A DNA stretch of 64,000 bases. Origin: Candidatus Fraserbacteria bacterium (GTDB taxonomy: Bacteria > Bipolaricaulota > Bipolaricaulia > RBG-16-55-9 > JAJCYT01). The notes under the pieces were generated by a model. It saw only the letters and a list, made by a program, of their open reading frames with translations, was not told the origin of the DNA and ran no database searches. How positions within the stretch are numbered: position 1 is the first letter of the stretch; every line of letters starts with the position of its first letter. Where the stretch lies: NCBI GenBank assembly GCA_029262795.1, contig JAJCYT010000028.1, forward strand, positions 1 to 64,000, read 5' to 3'. A program made the position numbers and the translations under genes. Below are positions 17,705 to 28,530 of the stretch, piece after piece.

Positions 17705-18652
17705 TTAAACCTGGGTTTTTAGCAGGTCAAACAGCATGGTTTTAAACAAATAAGTGTCTGCTTGATAAACAATGTGGGTGTTGGGCGTTTGTTTTAGCAC
17801 ACCCAATTCGTCAACCACGGTCATACCACGCGTGAGTTCGCTTTGACATTCAATTGCAACGTGTCTTTTTTGAACGTCTGTGAACAATGCTGGATTGGCA
17901 ATGCCGGCCACAGTAATGGCATCGGGATGCGTGCTGCCATTGAGCTTTTGCTCTCGTTTGCAAAACTCACGGGTGGTCTGGTTTACCTGAAGGAAGAACT
18001 CTGACAAAGGTGTGTTGAAGGATGCAATCTCATCCCAGGCTGAATCATCCATGATGGTATGGCGGATGCAGATTTCCCACCCGACCATGGTGAGTTCAAA
18101 TCCGGCATCGAATACAATCTGGGCTGCTTCCGGATCGACCCAAACGTTGTATTCAGCGGCAGGGGTGACGTTGCCTAAGTATTGATTGTTACCAGCCATT
18201 AAATAAACGTGCTTCACTTTCTTGGGCAAATCAGGATCAAGTTTCAGGGCAACGGCCAGATTGGTGACAGGCGCAATGCCTGCAATCACTAGCTCGCCTT
18301 GATACTCATTGGCATATTGAACAATTGCATTGGCTGCGTGCAATGTTTCGGGTTGTTGCTGGGCTTTGGGGAAATGACCGCTGCCCATACCAGCGTCGCC
18401 GTGAATATCTTCAACAGTATCCCAACTTTTTAGGAAGGGGGTTTGACAGCCTGGATACACAGGCACTTGGCCCGATCTACCAGCGATTTCGACTGTGTAA
18501 AGCGCATTTTCAATTTCATTTTCGAAGGCCACATTGCCTGCGCAAATGGTAATGGCTTTGAGGTCTAACTCTGGACAGAGCAGCCCAAACAACAATGCAA
18601 TGGTGTCATCTCCAGCCGTATCAGTATCAATTAGTAAAGGAATTTTATTCAT
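17705..18652 (-). CDS. inosine-uridine type nucleoside hydrolase
   Basis: The product has about 315 residues from MNKIPLLIDTD. The N-terminal DTDTAGDD motif supplies the aspartates that bind Ca2+ in the nucleoside hydrolase family. AAEYNVWVDPEAAQIV and HPDAI near the C-terminus are further family hallmarks. The enzyme cleaves ribonucleosides to base and ribose in the cytoplasm. The start overlaps the end of rbsK by a few bases, so the three genes deoC-rbsK-nucleoside hydrolase form one operon. Together they release ribose from nucleosides, phosphorylate it and split deoxyribose 5-phosphate. Preferred base is not evident. A frame extension to 18667 is possible. Confidence 0.9.
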   Translation of the reverse strand: MNKIPLLIDTDTAGDDTIALLFGLLCPELDLKAITICAGNVAFENEIENALYTVEIAGRSGQVPVYPGCQTPFLKSWDTVEDIHGDAGMGSGHFPKAQQQPETLHAANAIVQYANEYQGELVIAGIAPVTNLAVALKLDPDLPKKVKHVYLMAGNNQYLGNVTPAAEYNVWVDPEAAQIVFDAGFELTMVGWEICIRHTIMDDSAWDEIASFNTPLSEFFLQVNQTTREFCKREQKLNGSTHPDAITVAGIANPALFTDVQKRHVAIECQSELTRGMTVVDELGVLKQTPNTHIVYQADTYLFKTMLFDLLKTQV

Positions 18653-19571
18653 AAGGGTGTCTTTCAATCAATGTTTCCAATTGGTTTCGGGTAGCCAATC
18701 CTGGGATCACTTCCAACGCAGTCGCACAGTGTGCGCCGCCATAACAGGCCCACTGTGCTGCTTCTTTTAATGTTTTTCCTTCAGCCAGAGCAACCACCAA
18801 AGCACCATTAAAGGCATCGCCTGCTCCGGTAGGATCTACGGTTGTCACCTGAGGTGCTTTGACGTAATCAATGTTGTTTTGTGTAGCGATCATTGCCCCT
18901 GCCTTGCCTTGGGTAACCACCACAGCGCCTGTGCCAAGTTCCAAGAGTTTTTGAGCTAGACTTTCTGTAGAAATATCTGCGTTCGAGTTTTCGCCAATTA
19001 GTGTTTTGGCTTCAGTTTCATTGGGGGTGAGTACGTCGATCATTGGAAATATCTCTGTTGGCAAAGGCTGTACCGGTGCTGGGTTGAGTACCACAGTCAG
19101 CCCATGTTTTTTAGCCAACTTGATGGCGTGGAGGACCGTATCTGTCAAAATTTCAAGCTGAACCAACAAGATCTGGCAGCTGGCAATGGTGTCTTCAAGT
19201 GCATCCAAATCATTGCGAGACAACGCATTATTGGCACCAGGTGCAACGAGAATGGCATTGTCACCTTCAGCAAACAATAAAATCATTCCTACGCCAGTGT
19301 GATTTTGATCATCTCTTTTGACATGATGATAAATGCCTTCTTTTGTCCATAAAGAAAATGCATCATCGCCGTGATGATCCTCACCAACAGAAGAAATAAA
19401 ATGGACATTGGCACCAAGCCTTGAAGCGGCAACAGCCTGGTTCGACCCCTTGCCCCCTGGACCTTCAATGTAGTCTTTGCCCAACAGGGTTTCGCCCAAA
19501 GCAGGCATACGATCAAGCTGAATGGTGAGGCCCACGTTATAACTGCCCACCACGGCAATGTTCACTGGCAT
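18645..19571 (-). CDS. rbsK: ribokinase (PfkB family)
   Basis: The product has 308 residues. Features are the N-terminal GSYNVGLTIQLDRMPALGET, the GGKGSNQAVAASRLGA substrate motif, and the C-terminal PfkB signature DPTGAGDAFNGALV with the catalytic Asp. It phosphorylates ribose (or deoxyribose) at O5 with ATP. The ATG shares its A with the deoC stop (TGATG), indicating coupled translation. The pathway context is nucleoside sugar salvage. Assignment as ribokinase rather than another sugar kinase rests on the GGKGxNQA motif and the neighbours. Confidence 0.88.
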   Translation of the reverse strand: MPVNIAVVGSYNVGLTIQLDRMPALGETLLGKDYIEGPGGKGSNQAVAASRLGANVHFISSVGEDHHGDDAFSLWTKEGIYHHVKRDDQNHTGVGMILLFAEGDNAILVAPGANNALSRNDLDALEDTIASCQILLVQLEILTDTVLHAIKLAKKHGLTVVLNPAPVQPLPTEIFPMIDVLTPNETEAKTLIGENSNADISTESLAQKLLELGTGAVVVTQGKAGAMIATQNNIDYVKAPQVTTVDPTGAGDAFNGALVVALAEGKTLKEAAQWACYGGAHCATALEVIPGLATRNQLETLIERHPYE

Positions 19572-20251
19572 CAGTATTCTCCTTGACCTTCAGCTCCTTG
19601 AACAATAGAAACGCCTGAGCTGGTACCAATCAGATCTACCCCTGCGTCGAACAAAGCCACTGCCTGTTCAAGAGTTTTCACCCCACCAGAGGCTTTCACT
19701 TTTGCACGATCTCCTGCCCAGCTTTTGAGTTTTTGAATAATTTCTACACTGGCTTTGCCGCCTTTGCCAAACCCACTGGAGTTTTTGACGTAATGGACGC
19801 CAGCTTCGATACAAAGTTCGGTGATTCGTTTGCCTTCGTCCTCACTCAACATGCCAAGCTCCAACATGGCTTTGACTACGTGCCCCTCTGCAGCTTGAAC
19901 CACCATCTTTAATTCATTCAGGACTTCTGCATCATAGCCTGACTTTAGCAGGCCCATATTGGGCATAAAATCCATTTCATCCGCACCACGGGCCACACAG
20001 TCACGTGCGGTGGCGGCCTTGGCAAACACGCCATCTCCACCCATGGGATAGCCAAATGCGGTACACACTTTAATCGTGGTGCCCTTGAGAATGGATTTTG
20101 CAAGTGGCACCCAGCAAGGCTGAATCATGGCACCATCAAATTGATGGTCCACACACTCCTGGCAAATTCTGCGAATATCAGCCTCTGTTGCATCAGGCGA
20201 TACCAGTGTGTGTTGAATTCGATCGGCAACGTCGGAAATAGTCCAATTCAT
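19571..20251 (-). CDS. deoC: deoxyribose-phosphate aldolase
   Basis: The product has 226 residues, the usual length. The Schiff-base lysine is K156 in YVKNSSGF, the second lysine is K186 in VKASGGV, and the proton-relay Asp region is EMDFMPNMG near 93-100. The enzyme splits 2-deoxyribose 5-phosphate to glyceraldehyde 3-phosphate and acetaldehyde in the cytoplasm. It is the first gene of the deoC-rbsK-nucleoside hydrolase operon. No clear ribosome binding site was seen at its ATG. A palindrome 36 bases upstream may be the operator. Confidence 0.92.
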   Translation of the reverse strand: MNWTISDVADRIQHTLVSPDATEADIRRICQECVDHQFDGAMIQPCWVPLAKSILKGTTIKVCTAFGYPMGGDGVFAKAATARDCVARGADEMDFMPNMGLLKSGYDAEVLNELKMVVQAAEGHVVKAMLELGMLSEDEGKRITELCIEAGVHYVKNSSGFGKGGKASVEIIQKLKSWAGDRAKVKASGGVKTLEQAVALFDAGVDLIGTSSGVSIVQGAEGQGEY

Positions 20252-20286
20252 ATGTCGCTATTTTGATTGATTCTAGCCAGGCAAGG

Positions 20287-20304
20287 CCATGATGGTCATC
20301 ATGG
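20287..20304. promoter_or_regulatory. palindromic operator candidate of the deoC operon
   Basis: CCATGATG-GT-CATCATGG is a perfect inverted repeat of two 8-base arms with a 2-base centre. It lies 36-53 bases ahead of the deoC start, where a repressor of a nucleoside-sugar operon would bind. No regulator gene is adjacent. Confidence 0.5.
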
Positions 20305-20605
20305 TTATGGGTGATTTTGATCAAACTCTGATTTATTTAGCATGCAATCTTAAAAAAGGATCTGAGTTTTGATAAATAAACAACCTTATTTTGTCTTGAG
20401 GCTTACGTATTTAAGGTATACTTTCTAATTAGTAGACAATCCTTCATTAATGTGACTTTTGTCCTGACTTATCACTAAGCAGAAAGGTAGGGTGGAAAAG
20501 TATGAAGTGTTTCGTCCATCACTTTAACATTTTTGAAAGTTGTAAATAGTTTAATGTAGTTTTATGGTTGCCAAAAATCTCTCACCTTTACAGGAGGTAA
20601 TGCTT

Positions 20606-22000
<1,395 letters not shown>

Positions 22001-22036
22001 ATCAAGTTAAAAGAAACTTTTATTGTTAAATTGTTC

Positions 22037-22072
22037 AAAGCCTTCTGCATTTATCTAAATGCAGAAGGCTTT
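22037..22072 (+). terminator. rho-independent terminator after the Gly-Asn repeat gene
   Basis: AAAGCCTTCTGCATTT and its complement form a 16-base perfect stem with a 4-base loop, followed by TTTCATTTTGG. It is 37 bases past the stop codon. Confidence 0.8.
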
Positions 22073-22236
22073 TCATTTTGGCTTTCATTAAATGCAAAAA
22101 TCAGTTATATTTAAATAAGGTTGAGGAAGTTCATTTAAATAAGGGGTTCTGGCACTGTATTCTCTCGGTTTAAATACGGATTCTTATCCTCACCTAAATA
22201 GGAATTGGCAAAACACAAAATTGCGTTTATAAAAGC

Positions 22237-23772
22237 ATGAAGTATATACAACATTTGGGTGGGATGTTTTTGGTTTGTTTGATTGCATCTGTAATCTTTG
22301 TTTCTCCTGTTCATGCCCAAATCCAGATCGAAGGCCCTGGTAATTTCTCTTTCTCTCCGCTCAATGTGCCCTTAAACAGTATGAATGGCCCCACACGTGC
22401 TATTTATGTGTTACAAAATATCGGACCAGATGCAGTATTTGTGGTGCCTCAAGTTCAATGCCCTGACAGTAAGATTCTTGCCAGTTTCTTTCAAAGTACC
22501 ATTGAAATCCCTGAAAAGCAGACACGTCAATTCCAGATTGGTTTTACAGCCATCAGTGCCAATGTCAGTGTGAATGAAATTATTGGTTGCCTTATCTCTG
22601 TTGGAAACTCTTCTATTTCAATTTTTTTGCAAATCACCGAACGCAGCACCAACACACCTACAGGCAGTTTAGACACGTTGATCAAAATGATTCCTGAAAA
22701 CAGAGACACTGAAGCGGTTGAATTTTTCTTTGACCCAGTCACTGTGCTCAGCCTCAATTTAAGCCTTAGTGGTCTTGCCTTTCGCAGTGAATTGGGATTT
22801 GGTGTAACCGGCCCTGAATTTGTTGTTTTAGACAACAGGGCCTTTTTGGGGCTTATTGAATTTCGCAGTGTGCTGGTCTTTGCCTCTGCATTTGATGTTC
22901 AAAATCAACTGATTGTGCCAGCAGGTGCTACGCAAAGCTTAAATTTCATCAAAAAACGGATTGAAATTGATTTCGATTTATTTGGGCTTTCTGTCCATAA
23001 CTTGGCCATTTTTGAAAACACAAAATTCACTTACCCATTTGCCAGCATTGCACAAGGTTTAGATGCAATTCAATCGCCTGCTTTCCGCTTTGGGGATCTA
23101 CTACAAATCAGCGGTTTCACAGAGCTTGGTTTGCCATTACGGCTTTTAATTGGACTTTGTGCAGATCCGACTCAGCCCAACATCATCAAAAATCGAGCAT
23201 TTGCGACGAGTGCATGCGAAACAGAGCCTTTTACCTTTACTGTGGCTAATTTAAGTTTAGGTCCACTTCGTCTGGACAATATACAACTCAGTTCAACGGT
23301 GGATTTTCGCCCACATATTCCACTCAATGGCACAATGAGTGCACGTTTGCCTATATTGGGTATTGCGCAACTTGGTACCACCTTCACATTTGTGTCCAAT
23401 GCACTGACTGCTGGAGTGAGTGTGATCACCTTGGCGCAGCCGGAACAAACGCTCCTCCTTCAAGTCAACCCCGATTTAACCTTGAAAAGTATCTTTTTGA
23501 GACTTAGAGGCACTTTAAATGCCCAGCGGTTTAGCATGGCGTTTCGTTCTGACGAAAACCTGTTTCGATCCTTGAGTGCTTCTGTATCACTACCGTTGCC
23601 TCTTGGACAATTGACCGCTTTGGCCGTATTTACAGGGGTTTCAGATTTGCAATTTAATCAGGTAAGCTTGAACTGGACACAGTCATTTGACAATGCGTCT
23701 GTACAACTTCGTACCTTATTTGCGTTGTCGGGATTAACTTCCGCCGAAGCCAATATCAGCCTGTTCTTTTAG
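22237..23772 (+). CDS. exported beta-rich protein, possible outer-membrane-barrel-like, unknown
   Basis: The product has 511 residues with a clear signal peptide ending in VHAQ. Most of the mature part is short alternating hydrophobic/polar strands (for example LNLSLSGLAFRSELGFGV and FDNASVQLRTLFALSG), and the protein ends in Leu-Phe-Phe. Many amphipathic strands and an aromatic last residue are typical of beta-barrel outer membrane proteins, but I could not count barrel strands reliably. A secreted beta-solenoid is an alternative. The next gene, a subtilase, starts 21 bases downstream on the same strand, so the two may be cotranscribed. No ribosome binding site is obvious at the ATG. Confidence 0.5.
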   Translation: MKYIQHLGGMFLVCLIASVIFVSPVHAQIQIEGPGNFSFSPLNVPLNSMNGPTRAIYVLQNIGPDAVFVVPQVQCPDSKILASFFQSTIEIPEKQTRQFQIGFTAISANVSVNEIIGCLISVGNSSISIFLQITERSTNTPTGSLDTLIKMIPENRDTEAVEFFFDPVTVLSLNLSLSGLAFRSELGFGVTGPEFVVLDNRAFLGLIEFRSVLVFASAFDVQNQLIVPAGATQSLNFIKKRIEIDFDLFGLSVHNLAIFENTKFTYPFASIAQGLDAIQSPAFRFGDLLQISGFTELGLPLRLLIGLCADPTQPNIIKNRAFATSACETEPFTFTVANLSLGPLRLDNIQLSSTVDFRPHIPLNGTMSARLPILGIAQLGTTFTFVSNALTAGVSVITLAQPEQTLLLQVNPDLTLKSIFLRLRGTLNAQRFSMAFRSDENLFRSLSASVSLPLPLGQLTALAVFTGVSDLQFNQVSLNWTQSFDNASVQLRTLFALSGLTSAEANISLFF

Positions 23773-23793
23773 CTTTTGTAAGGAGTTGCATCC

Positions 23794-26355
23794 ATGAAAA
23801 TTTGGAGTCGAACCATAAAATTTAGTATTGCAATGATAGGCATGATGATGCTTGGCACGATTGCGGTTGCCTATAACAGTGGCCCGGATCTATCTATCAC
23901 GATGTCTCATTCGCCCAACACCCTGTTTCCGGGAGATATTTTTACGTGGAGTGTGACAGGCATATTTGAAGATGATTTTATGTCTGAAGGTGAGCCTTCA
24001 TCTCAATTGAATACTGTGGCCCAATCAATTGAAGTTTTTGATGTATTTATGACAGTCACTTTGCCCATTGGGGTGACATTGCTTGGCATCACAGCGCCCT
24101 TGGCGACATGTGGACAGCAAAACCTGTTGGTGACATGCAATTTTGGAGAAATTTTCAACTATTACCCAGGCGATACCTTTGATGTTGATCTCACCGTTCA
24201 AGTGGATTCAACTGTCCTTCGCGATAACCTAACAGCTTTTGCTTTCATAGATGTGCTTGGCAGCGACTCTCCTGGGTCTGATTTTCCAGAGGATAACAAA
24301 CTCAATAATTCCACTTCGGATACTGCAGCAATTTCTCGTGTGATCAACGATTCGGATCTCTCTGTGAGTATCGAAGACAGTCAGGATCCAATTTTGATTG
24401 GGCAGCCACTCACCTGGACGGTGACAGTCAACAACGATGGCCCAGGTGACGCACAAAGCGTTACTGTCAGCGTGATCTTGCCGGATCGAACCACGTTGAT
24501 TTCAATTTTCTCATTATTGGCTGCACAAACGAGCGGCCCTCAACAATTTCCAATAACGGCGGTACCTCAGCTTGGTGAACAATCTTCACCTGCCCCATCG
24601 GGATCAACTCAAACACAAAGTGTTGGTGGGGCAATCCCTTGTGAGGTCGATGGCGGTGGAGGGGTTGCGGCTCCTTTGCCTTCAAGTGGCAATGTGTTTG
24701 ATCGATCGGGCAGCCGAACGATCAATTGTCAAGTGCCTATTTTGCCTGCTGGCGCATCTGCTCTGATTGAAATTACGGTTGAACCAGAAGTGGCAGGCGT
24801 ATTGTTAAGTGCTGTGTCCGTTCAAAGCACTTCAAATGACCCTTCATCGTTTAACAACAGCAGCGAACAGCAAACGGTTGTGAGTGCCCCTGCACTGGCA
24901 GTGTCACCCACTTGTGTGGCACAAGGTGGCGCACTCACATTGGTTGGCTTGTTTGATACAGTAGCTGATGACGCTGTGCAGATTGATAACATGACTGCAA
25001 CAATCCAGGCGGTCAGCAGCACTGGCTTGGTGGTCGGTGTTCCAGATTTGCCCACAGGCACAGCAACCGTTACTGTTGCTGGCATTGATGGCGCTGTTGA
25101 AATTCGAATCGACAACAGCTGTGAGCCTCGCATTTTAGGTCCCATAGACGTTGATGCTGGATTTGTGATTGGCGACTTACTTATTTTTCTTGAACCACAA
25201 GCCAATGACGATGACCTGGTTCGTATACAATCTCAATTCGGCTTGATCAATTTGGTCGAATACCCTGTGCTTGGATTTATACGGGCTGAAGTCGCCAATG
25301 CGACAGCTCAGTCCACACGGCAAATTTTGGATTTGTTAAATGCAGACCCTGCCATTCGTTTTGCATTTTTAAACTACTTGTTAAATACATTGCAAAACGA
25401 TCCCGATGTCGGTCAACAAAGTTGGTTGTTTGACATTGGTTTGCCCGAAGGTTGGGATAATTTCTTTCCAAATCGCGGTGCAAACACGGTCATTGCCATC
25501 ATTGACACCGGCACAGACTTAGACTTGTCTCAAAGTGGCAGCGGCGAACTCAATTTGGATGACCAAGCACCTGAAGGACTTAACTTCGCGCCGGTTCCAG
25601 AGGATGAAAAAGTGCCGTTGGGGCAGGACGATTTAGGCCATGGTACAGCCGTTTCCACCATTGCTTCTGCCACTGAAGGCAATAGCTTTAATGGTGTGGG
25701 CGTTGCCCCGAATGCCACGGTTGTCGCAATGAAAGTATTTGCTGTGGTCAATGGTCAAGTACGTGCTTCAAATGAAGGTGTGGCTCAAGCATTGGAGAAT
25801 GCATTTTCATTGGGTGTGGATGTGGTCAATATGAGTTTGGGGTGTCAGGGTTGTAGTGCTGATGACGAAGATCAACTCAGGCTTTTCTACAATGAAGTTA
25901 TTAACAATCTGCTCAAAAGAACACCTGCAGATCAGGCTCCAATTATCGTCGCTGCTGCCGGAAACGATGGTGAAAACCTTGTGGATTCTCCTGCGGCCAG
26001 TCCCGCAGTCATTGCGGTTGGATCGGTCAAAGGCAACTTAACAGAACGCAGCCGTTTTTCAAATTTCGGACCTGAGCTGGATTTTGTAGCTTTGGGAGAA
26101 AACCCCTTTACCACGTTGGCAGGCGGAGAATTTGGTACTGCCGGAGTGGGAACCTCCTTTGCTGCACCTCAAGTGGCTGGATTGGTGGCGCTTATTCTTT
26201 CAGAAAATCCTGAGTTTGATTTTGATCAGGTGATGAATGAAATTCGACGCTGCTTTGTCATCGATATAGAAGAACCAGGGTTTGATGAAGAAACAGGTTG
26301 GGGCCGAATTTTTATTCCTTTGCCAGGCGACGCTGCGGATGGATGTTTGCCGTAA
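23794..26355 (+). CDS. secreted subtilisin-like (S8) serine protease with DUF11 and TIG-like modules
   Basis: The product has 853 residues. AAGGAG lies nine bases ahead of the ATG. After the signal peptide there are two DUF11-like domains (about 28-165 and 185-360), a TIG/IPT-like beta domain (about 365-445) and a fervidolysin-like propeptide region (about 455-550, ending before the catalytic domain). The catalytic domain has Asp571 (IAIIDTGTD), His616 (GHGTAVSTIA), the oxyanion Asn region (AAAGNDGEN) and Ser788 (GTSFAAPQVAG), so all triad residues are present. It should be an active extracellular protease. The propeptide is internal and follows the adhesive modules, which is noteworthy. The substrate is unknown. 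Confidence 0.88.
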   Translation: MKIWSRTIKFSIAMIGMMMLGTIAVAYNSGPDLSITMSHSPNTLFPGDIFTWSVTGIFEDDFMSEGEPSSQLNTVAQSIEVFDVFMTVTLPIGVTLLGITAPLATCGQQNLLVTCNFGEIFNYYPGDTFDVDLTVQVDSTVLRDNLTAFAFIDVLGSDSPGSDFPEDNKLNNSTSDTAAISRVINDSDLSVSIEDSQDPILIGQPLTWTVTVNNDGPGDAQSVTVSVILPDRTTLISIFSLLAAQTSGPQQFPITAVPQLGEQSSPAPSGSTQTQSVGGAIPCEVDGGGGVAAPLPSSGNVFDRSGSRTINCQVPILPAGASALIEITVEPEVAGVLLSAVSVQSTSNDPSSFNNSSEQQTVVSAPALAVSPTCVAQGGALTLVGLFDTVADDAVQIDNMTATIQAVSSTGLVVGVPDLPTGTATVTVAGIDGAVEIRIDNSCEPRILGPIDVDAGFVIGDLLIFLEPQANDDDLVRIQSQFGLINLVEYPVLGFIRAEVANATAQSTRQILDLLNADPAIRFAFLNYLLNTLQNDPDVGQQSWLFDIGLPEGWDNFFPNRGANTVIAIIDTGTDLDLSQSGSGELNLDDQAPEGLNFAPVPEDEKVPLGQDDLGHGTAVSTIASATEGNSFNGVGVAPNATVVAMKVFAVVNGQVRASNEGVAQALENAFSLGVDVVNMSLGCQGCSADDEDQLRLFYNEVINNLLKRTPADQAPIIVAAAGNDGENLVDSPAASPAVIAVGSVKGNLTERSRFSNFGPELDFVALGENPFTTLAGGEFGTAGVGTSFAAPQVAGLVALILSENPEFDFDQVMNEIRRCFVIDIEEPGFDEETGWGRIFIPLPGDAADGCLP

Positions 26356-26360
26356 CTAAA

Positions 26361-27335
26361 TTATGGAGGGCCTAAACGCCAGAGCTTAATGCTGCCATCT
26401 TCCATACCAGCAGCCAAAAATTTCATTTGATGATCGAATTTCACAGATCTAAACTTTTGACCATCTCCCTGATAAGAGCGAATGATACTGCCTCGTTCCG
26501 CATCCCAAAGCACCACGGTTTCATCTGAGGACGCCGAAGCCACCAACCGGCCATCCCGACTAATATCTACGGCTTCAACAGAATCTGTGTGGTTTTGAAA
26601 GGTCCTTACCAATCCACGTTGATTCAGGGTCCATAATTTAACGGTGCTGTCTTTGCTGCCTGAGACCATTTTGCCCATTGGGCCAAATGCCAAGCTGTGA
26701 ACCGCACCAGAATGACCTCTGAATGAATTGAGGAAAGTCCCTGAGTTAATGTCCCACAATTTGACGGATTTATCCCATGAACCTGTGGCAAAAGACCGGC
26801 CATCGGGGTTGATTGCCAAGGAAAGCACTGGGCCTTCGTGGGCCTTGAAACTGAATAGTTCCTGGCCGTTTTGAGCATCCCATACTTTGGCCAGGCGGTC
26901 GTTGGACACAGAAACCAACTTGTTTCCATCAGGCGTAAAAGCCAAATCGCGAACCCAGAACAAATGCCCTGTCAAGGTATGAATTAAATTGCCAGAGGCC
27001 ACATCCCAAATTTTGATGGTGGTGTCATTGGAGGCAGATGCCATGCGTCGGCCGCTTGGATCAAAAACCACAGCACGAACCGCATCCTCATGCGCTTCGA
27101 TCTCCAAGATTTCTTCGCGGCTGCCCATATCCCAAACAATGAGGTCGCCGTCTTTAGATCCAGATACCAAGAGCCGCCCATCTGGGCTGAAATCCAGCGC
27201 ATACACACGATCCTCATGATCACTGAGGGTGCAAGCAATATTCAAACAAGGTGGTAATCCCTGGCCAAATGGCTCAGGCTCAGACCATCCAAATATTAAA
27301 ATACCAAAAGCTATCAATAAAAGTTTAATTTTCAA
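26361..27335 (-). CDS. exported seven-bladed WD40 beta-propeller protein
   Basis: The product has about 324 residues if the TTG at 27335 (MKIKLLLIAFGILIF) is used; GGTGAT lies ahead of it. Earlier in-frame TTG and GTG codons up to 27347 are possible. Following the signal peptide there are seven WD40 repeats of about 41 residues, each of the form H-(D/S)-x-V-x-x-(L/V)-x-F-(S/D)-P-D-G ending in (I/V/L)-W-D, so the propeller is complete. It is probably a binding platform in the periplasm or outside the cell. It converges on the subtilase gene with five bases between the two stops. Its ligand is unknown. Confidence 0.82.
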   Translation of the reverse strand: MKIKLLLIAFGILIFGWSEPEPFGQGLPPCLNIACTLSDHEDRVYALDFSPDGRLLVSGSKDGDLIVWDMGSREEILEIEAHEDAVRAVVFDPSGRRMASASNDTTIKIWDVASGNLIHTLTGHLFWVRDLAFTPDGNKLVSVSNDRLAKVWDAQNGQELFSFKAHEGPVLSLAINPDGRSFATGSWDKSVKLWDINSGTFLNSFRGHSGAVHSLAFGPMGKMVSGSKDSTVKLWTLNQRGLVRTFQNHTDSVEAVDISRDGRLVASASSDETVVLWDAERGSIIRSYQGDGQKFRSVKFDHQMKFLAAGMEDGSIKLWRLGPP

Positions 27336-27552
27336 TGAGATCACCAAAATCTTAGAAATAATTATGCCTAATAAGGTACACCCTCAGCAATGACAATTTG
27401 CGCCAAACAGAATGAAATTTCCATGAAAACGGTCTAAAGCCATAGAACATTAGGAAGTTTATAAAGTATAGTAACGTAAATTACAAAATCGAAAATGGCT
27501 ACCCTTTGTGAAAACTAGGTGCGCAAAGTCACGGGCCTAAAGGAGTTATCCT

Positions 27553-28179
27553 ATGGCAGCCGGATTGCCGAAGTTTAACATAATATCTTTGTTATCTGTC
27601 TTTTCCTTGGTCACATTTGTGATCACTTTTCCTTTATACGCTCAAGATGAGGTGGACGAGCCTGACATTTTTGACGAGGGTGATGTGGCCGTGGAAGAAG
27701 TTCAGACTGAATCTGAAACCTTTACCCCTGCTGGTGTTATTAACGTCATTCGAAACACAGTTGAAACTGAAACCCAAAGCGACTCTGCCAGCGTTGATGA
27801 TGTTCTTATTCCAACCGTAGAATCTGCTGTCGAAGATGGAGTTCCACCTGGCAATATCGTTTCTTTAATAAAGCACTTGGATAAAATGGGTTTGGGACCG
27901 GATGAAATGGCAGATGCAGTGTCTCGACTGAATGACTTGATTGATGAAGGCATGTCACCAGGGCAAGCCTTAAATCAAGTCAAAAATGAAATGGAATCCG
28001 ACGAAGACAGCCAAGAGAGTACTGCATCAGAAGATTCTGAAACAGTATCAACGAACTCAAATTCGAATGGTAAACAAAAAGATAAAGGCGGCCCTCCCGA
28101 GAACAAAGGCCCTGGGAACAATAACGGCCAAGGAAACGGCAATAGCAATGATAAAGGCAAGGGCAAAACCAAAAAATAG
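27553..28179 (+). CDS. exported acidic protein with Gly-Asn-Lys tail, unknown
   Basis: The product has 208 residues, with AAGGAG seven bases ahead of the ATG. A signal peptide ends near YAQDE. The mature N-terminal part is rich in Asp and Glu. A helical middle contains DDVLIPTVESAVEDGVPPGN and MGLGPDEMADAVSRLNDLID. The last 45 residues are a low-complexity Gly-Asn-Lys tail, basic at the end. The tail resembles the Gly-Asn stalk of the gene at 20606. No known domain is visible. It lies immediately before the recombinase remnant at tRNA-His. Confidence 0.55.
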   Translation: MAAGLPKFNIISLLSVFSLVTFVITFPLYAQDEVDEPDIFDEGDVAVEEVQTESETFTPAGVINVIRNTVETETQSDSASVDDVLIPTVESAVEDGVPPGNIVSLIKHLDKMGLGPDEMADAVSRLNDLIDEGMSPGQALNQVKNEMESDEDSQESTASEDSETVSTNSNSNGKQKDKGGPPENKGPGNNNGQGNGNSNDKGKGKTKK

Positions 28180-28209
28180 CTATTTCTTCATTTAAGATAC
28201 GAATTAAAA

Positions 28210-28530
28210 ATGAACGATTTGGCTAAGCAGATCGAATCAAAAATTGAAGAAATCGCACAATTCACCTCAGACAACATGCACGAAGCGTTTAAGTTTGTCA
28301 TCTGGTTGTCCAATTTAGAGAAAACTTATTCCAATGAGCATGGTTTGATCAAGGTAGGAATGATCCAGGCGGTCACTTCAAACCTTGTTGTGGGACGCGA
28401 AAACATTGTTCCTATCTATAAAAAACCCTGGGGTGATGTGGCCGAAATGGACATGTATTCTACTGTGGGCTGCCTGACGGGAATTGAACCCGCGACCTTC
28501 GGAACCACAATCCGACGCTCTAGCCCCTGA
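28210..28530 (+). pseudogene. C-terminal remnant of a large serine recombinase at tRNA-His
   Basis: This 106-codon frame aligns by eye with the C-terminus of the recombinase at 15969. EAFKFVIWLSNLEKTYSN matches ELKVVLELISDLGSTYAG, and VTSNLVVGRENIVPIYKKPW matches VCSNLLVGDGKLEPIYAEPF. The resolvase domain, recombinase domain and zinc ribbon are all missing, so it cannot be active. As in the intact gene, the frame runs into the 3' end of a tRNA on the opposite strand and stops inside it. The remnant probably marks an old integration of a related element. The start at 28210 is just the first ATG of the open frame. Confidence 0.7.

Noticed and set aside
17459-17722. 87-codon frame beginning in tRNA-Arg
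   Set aside because: It starts inside the tRNA and reads through non-coding DNA into the end of the nucleoside hydrolase; no ribosome binding site.
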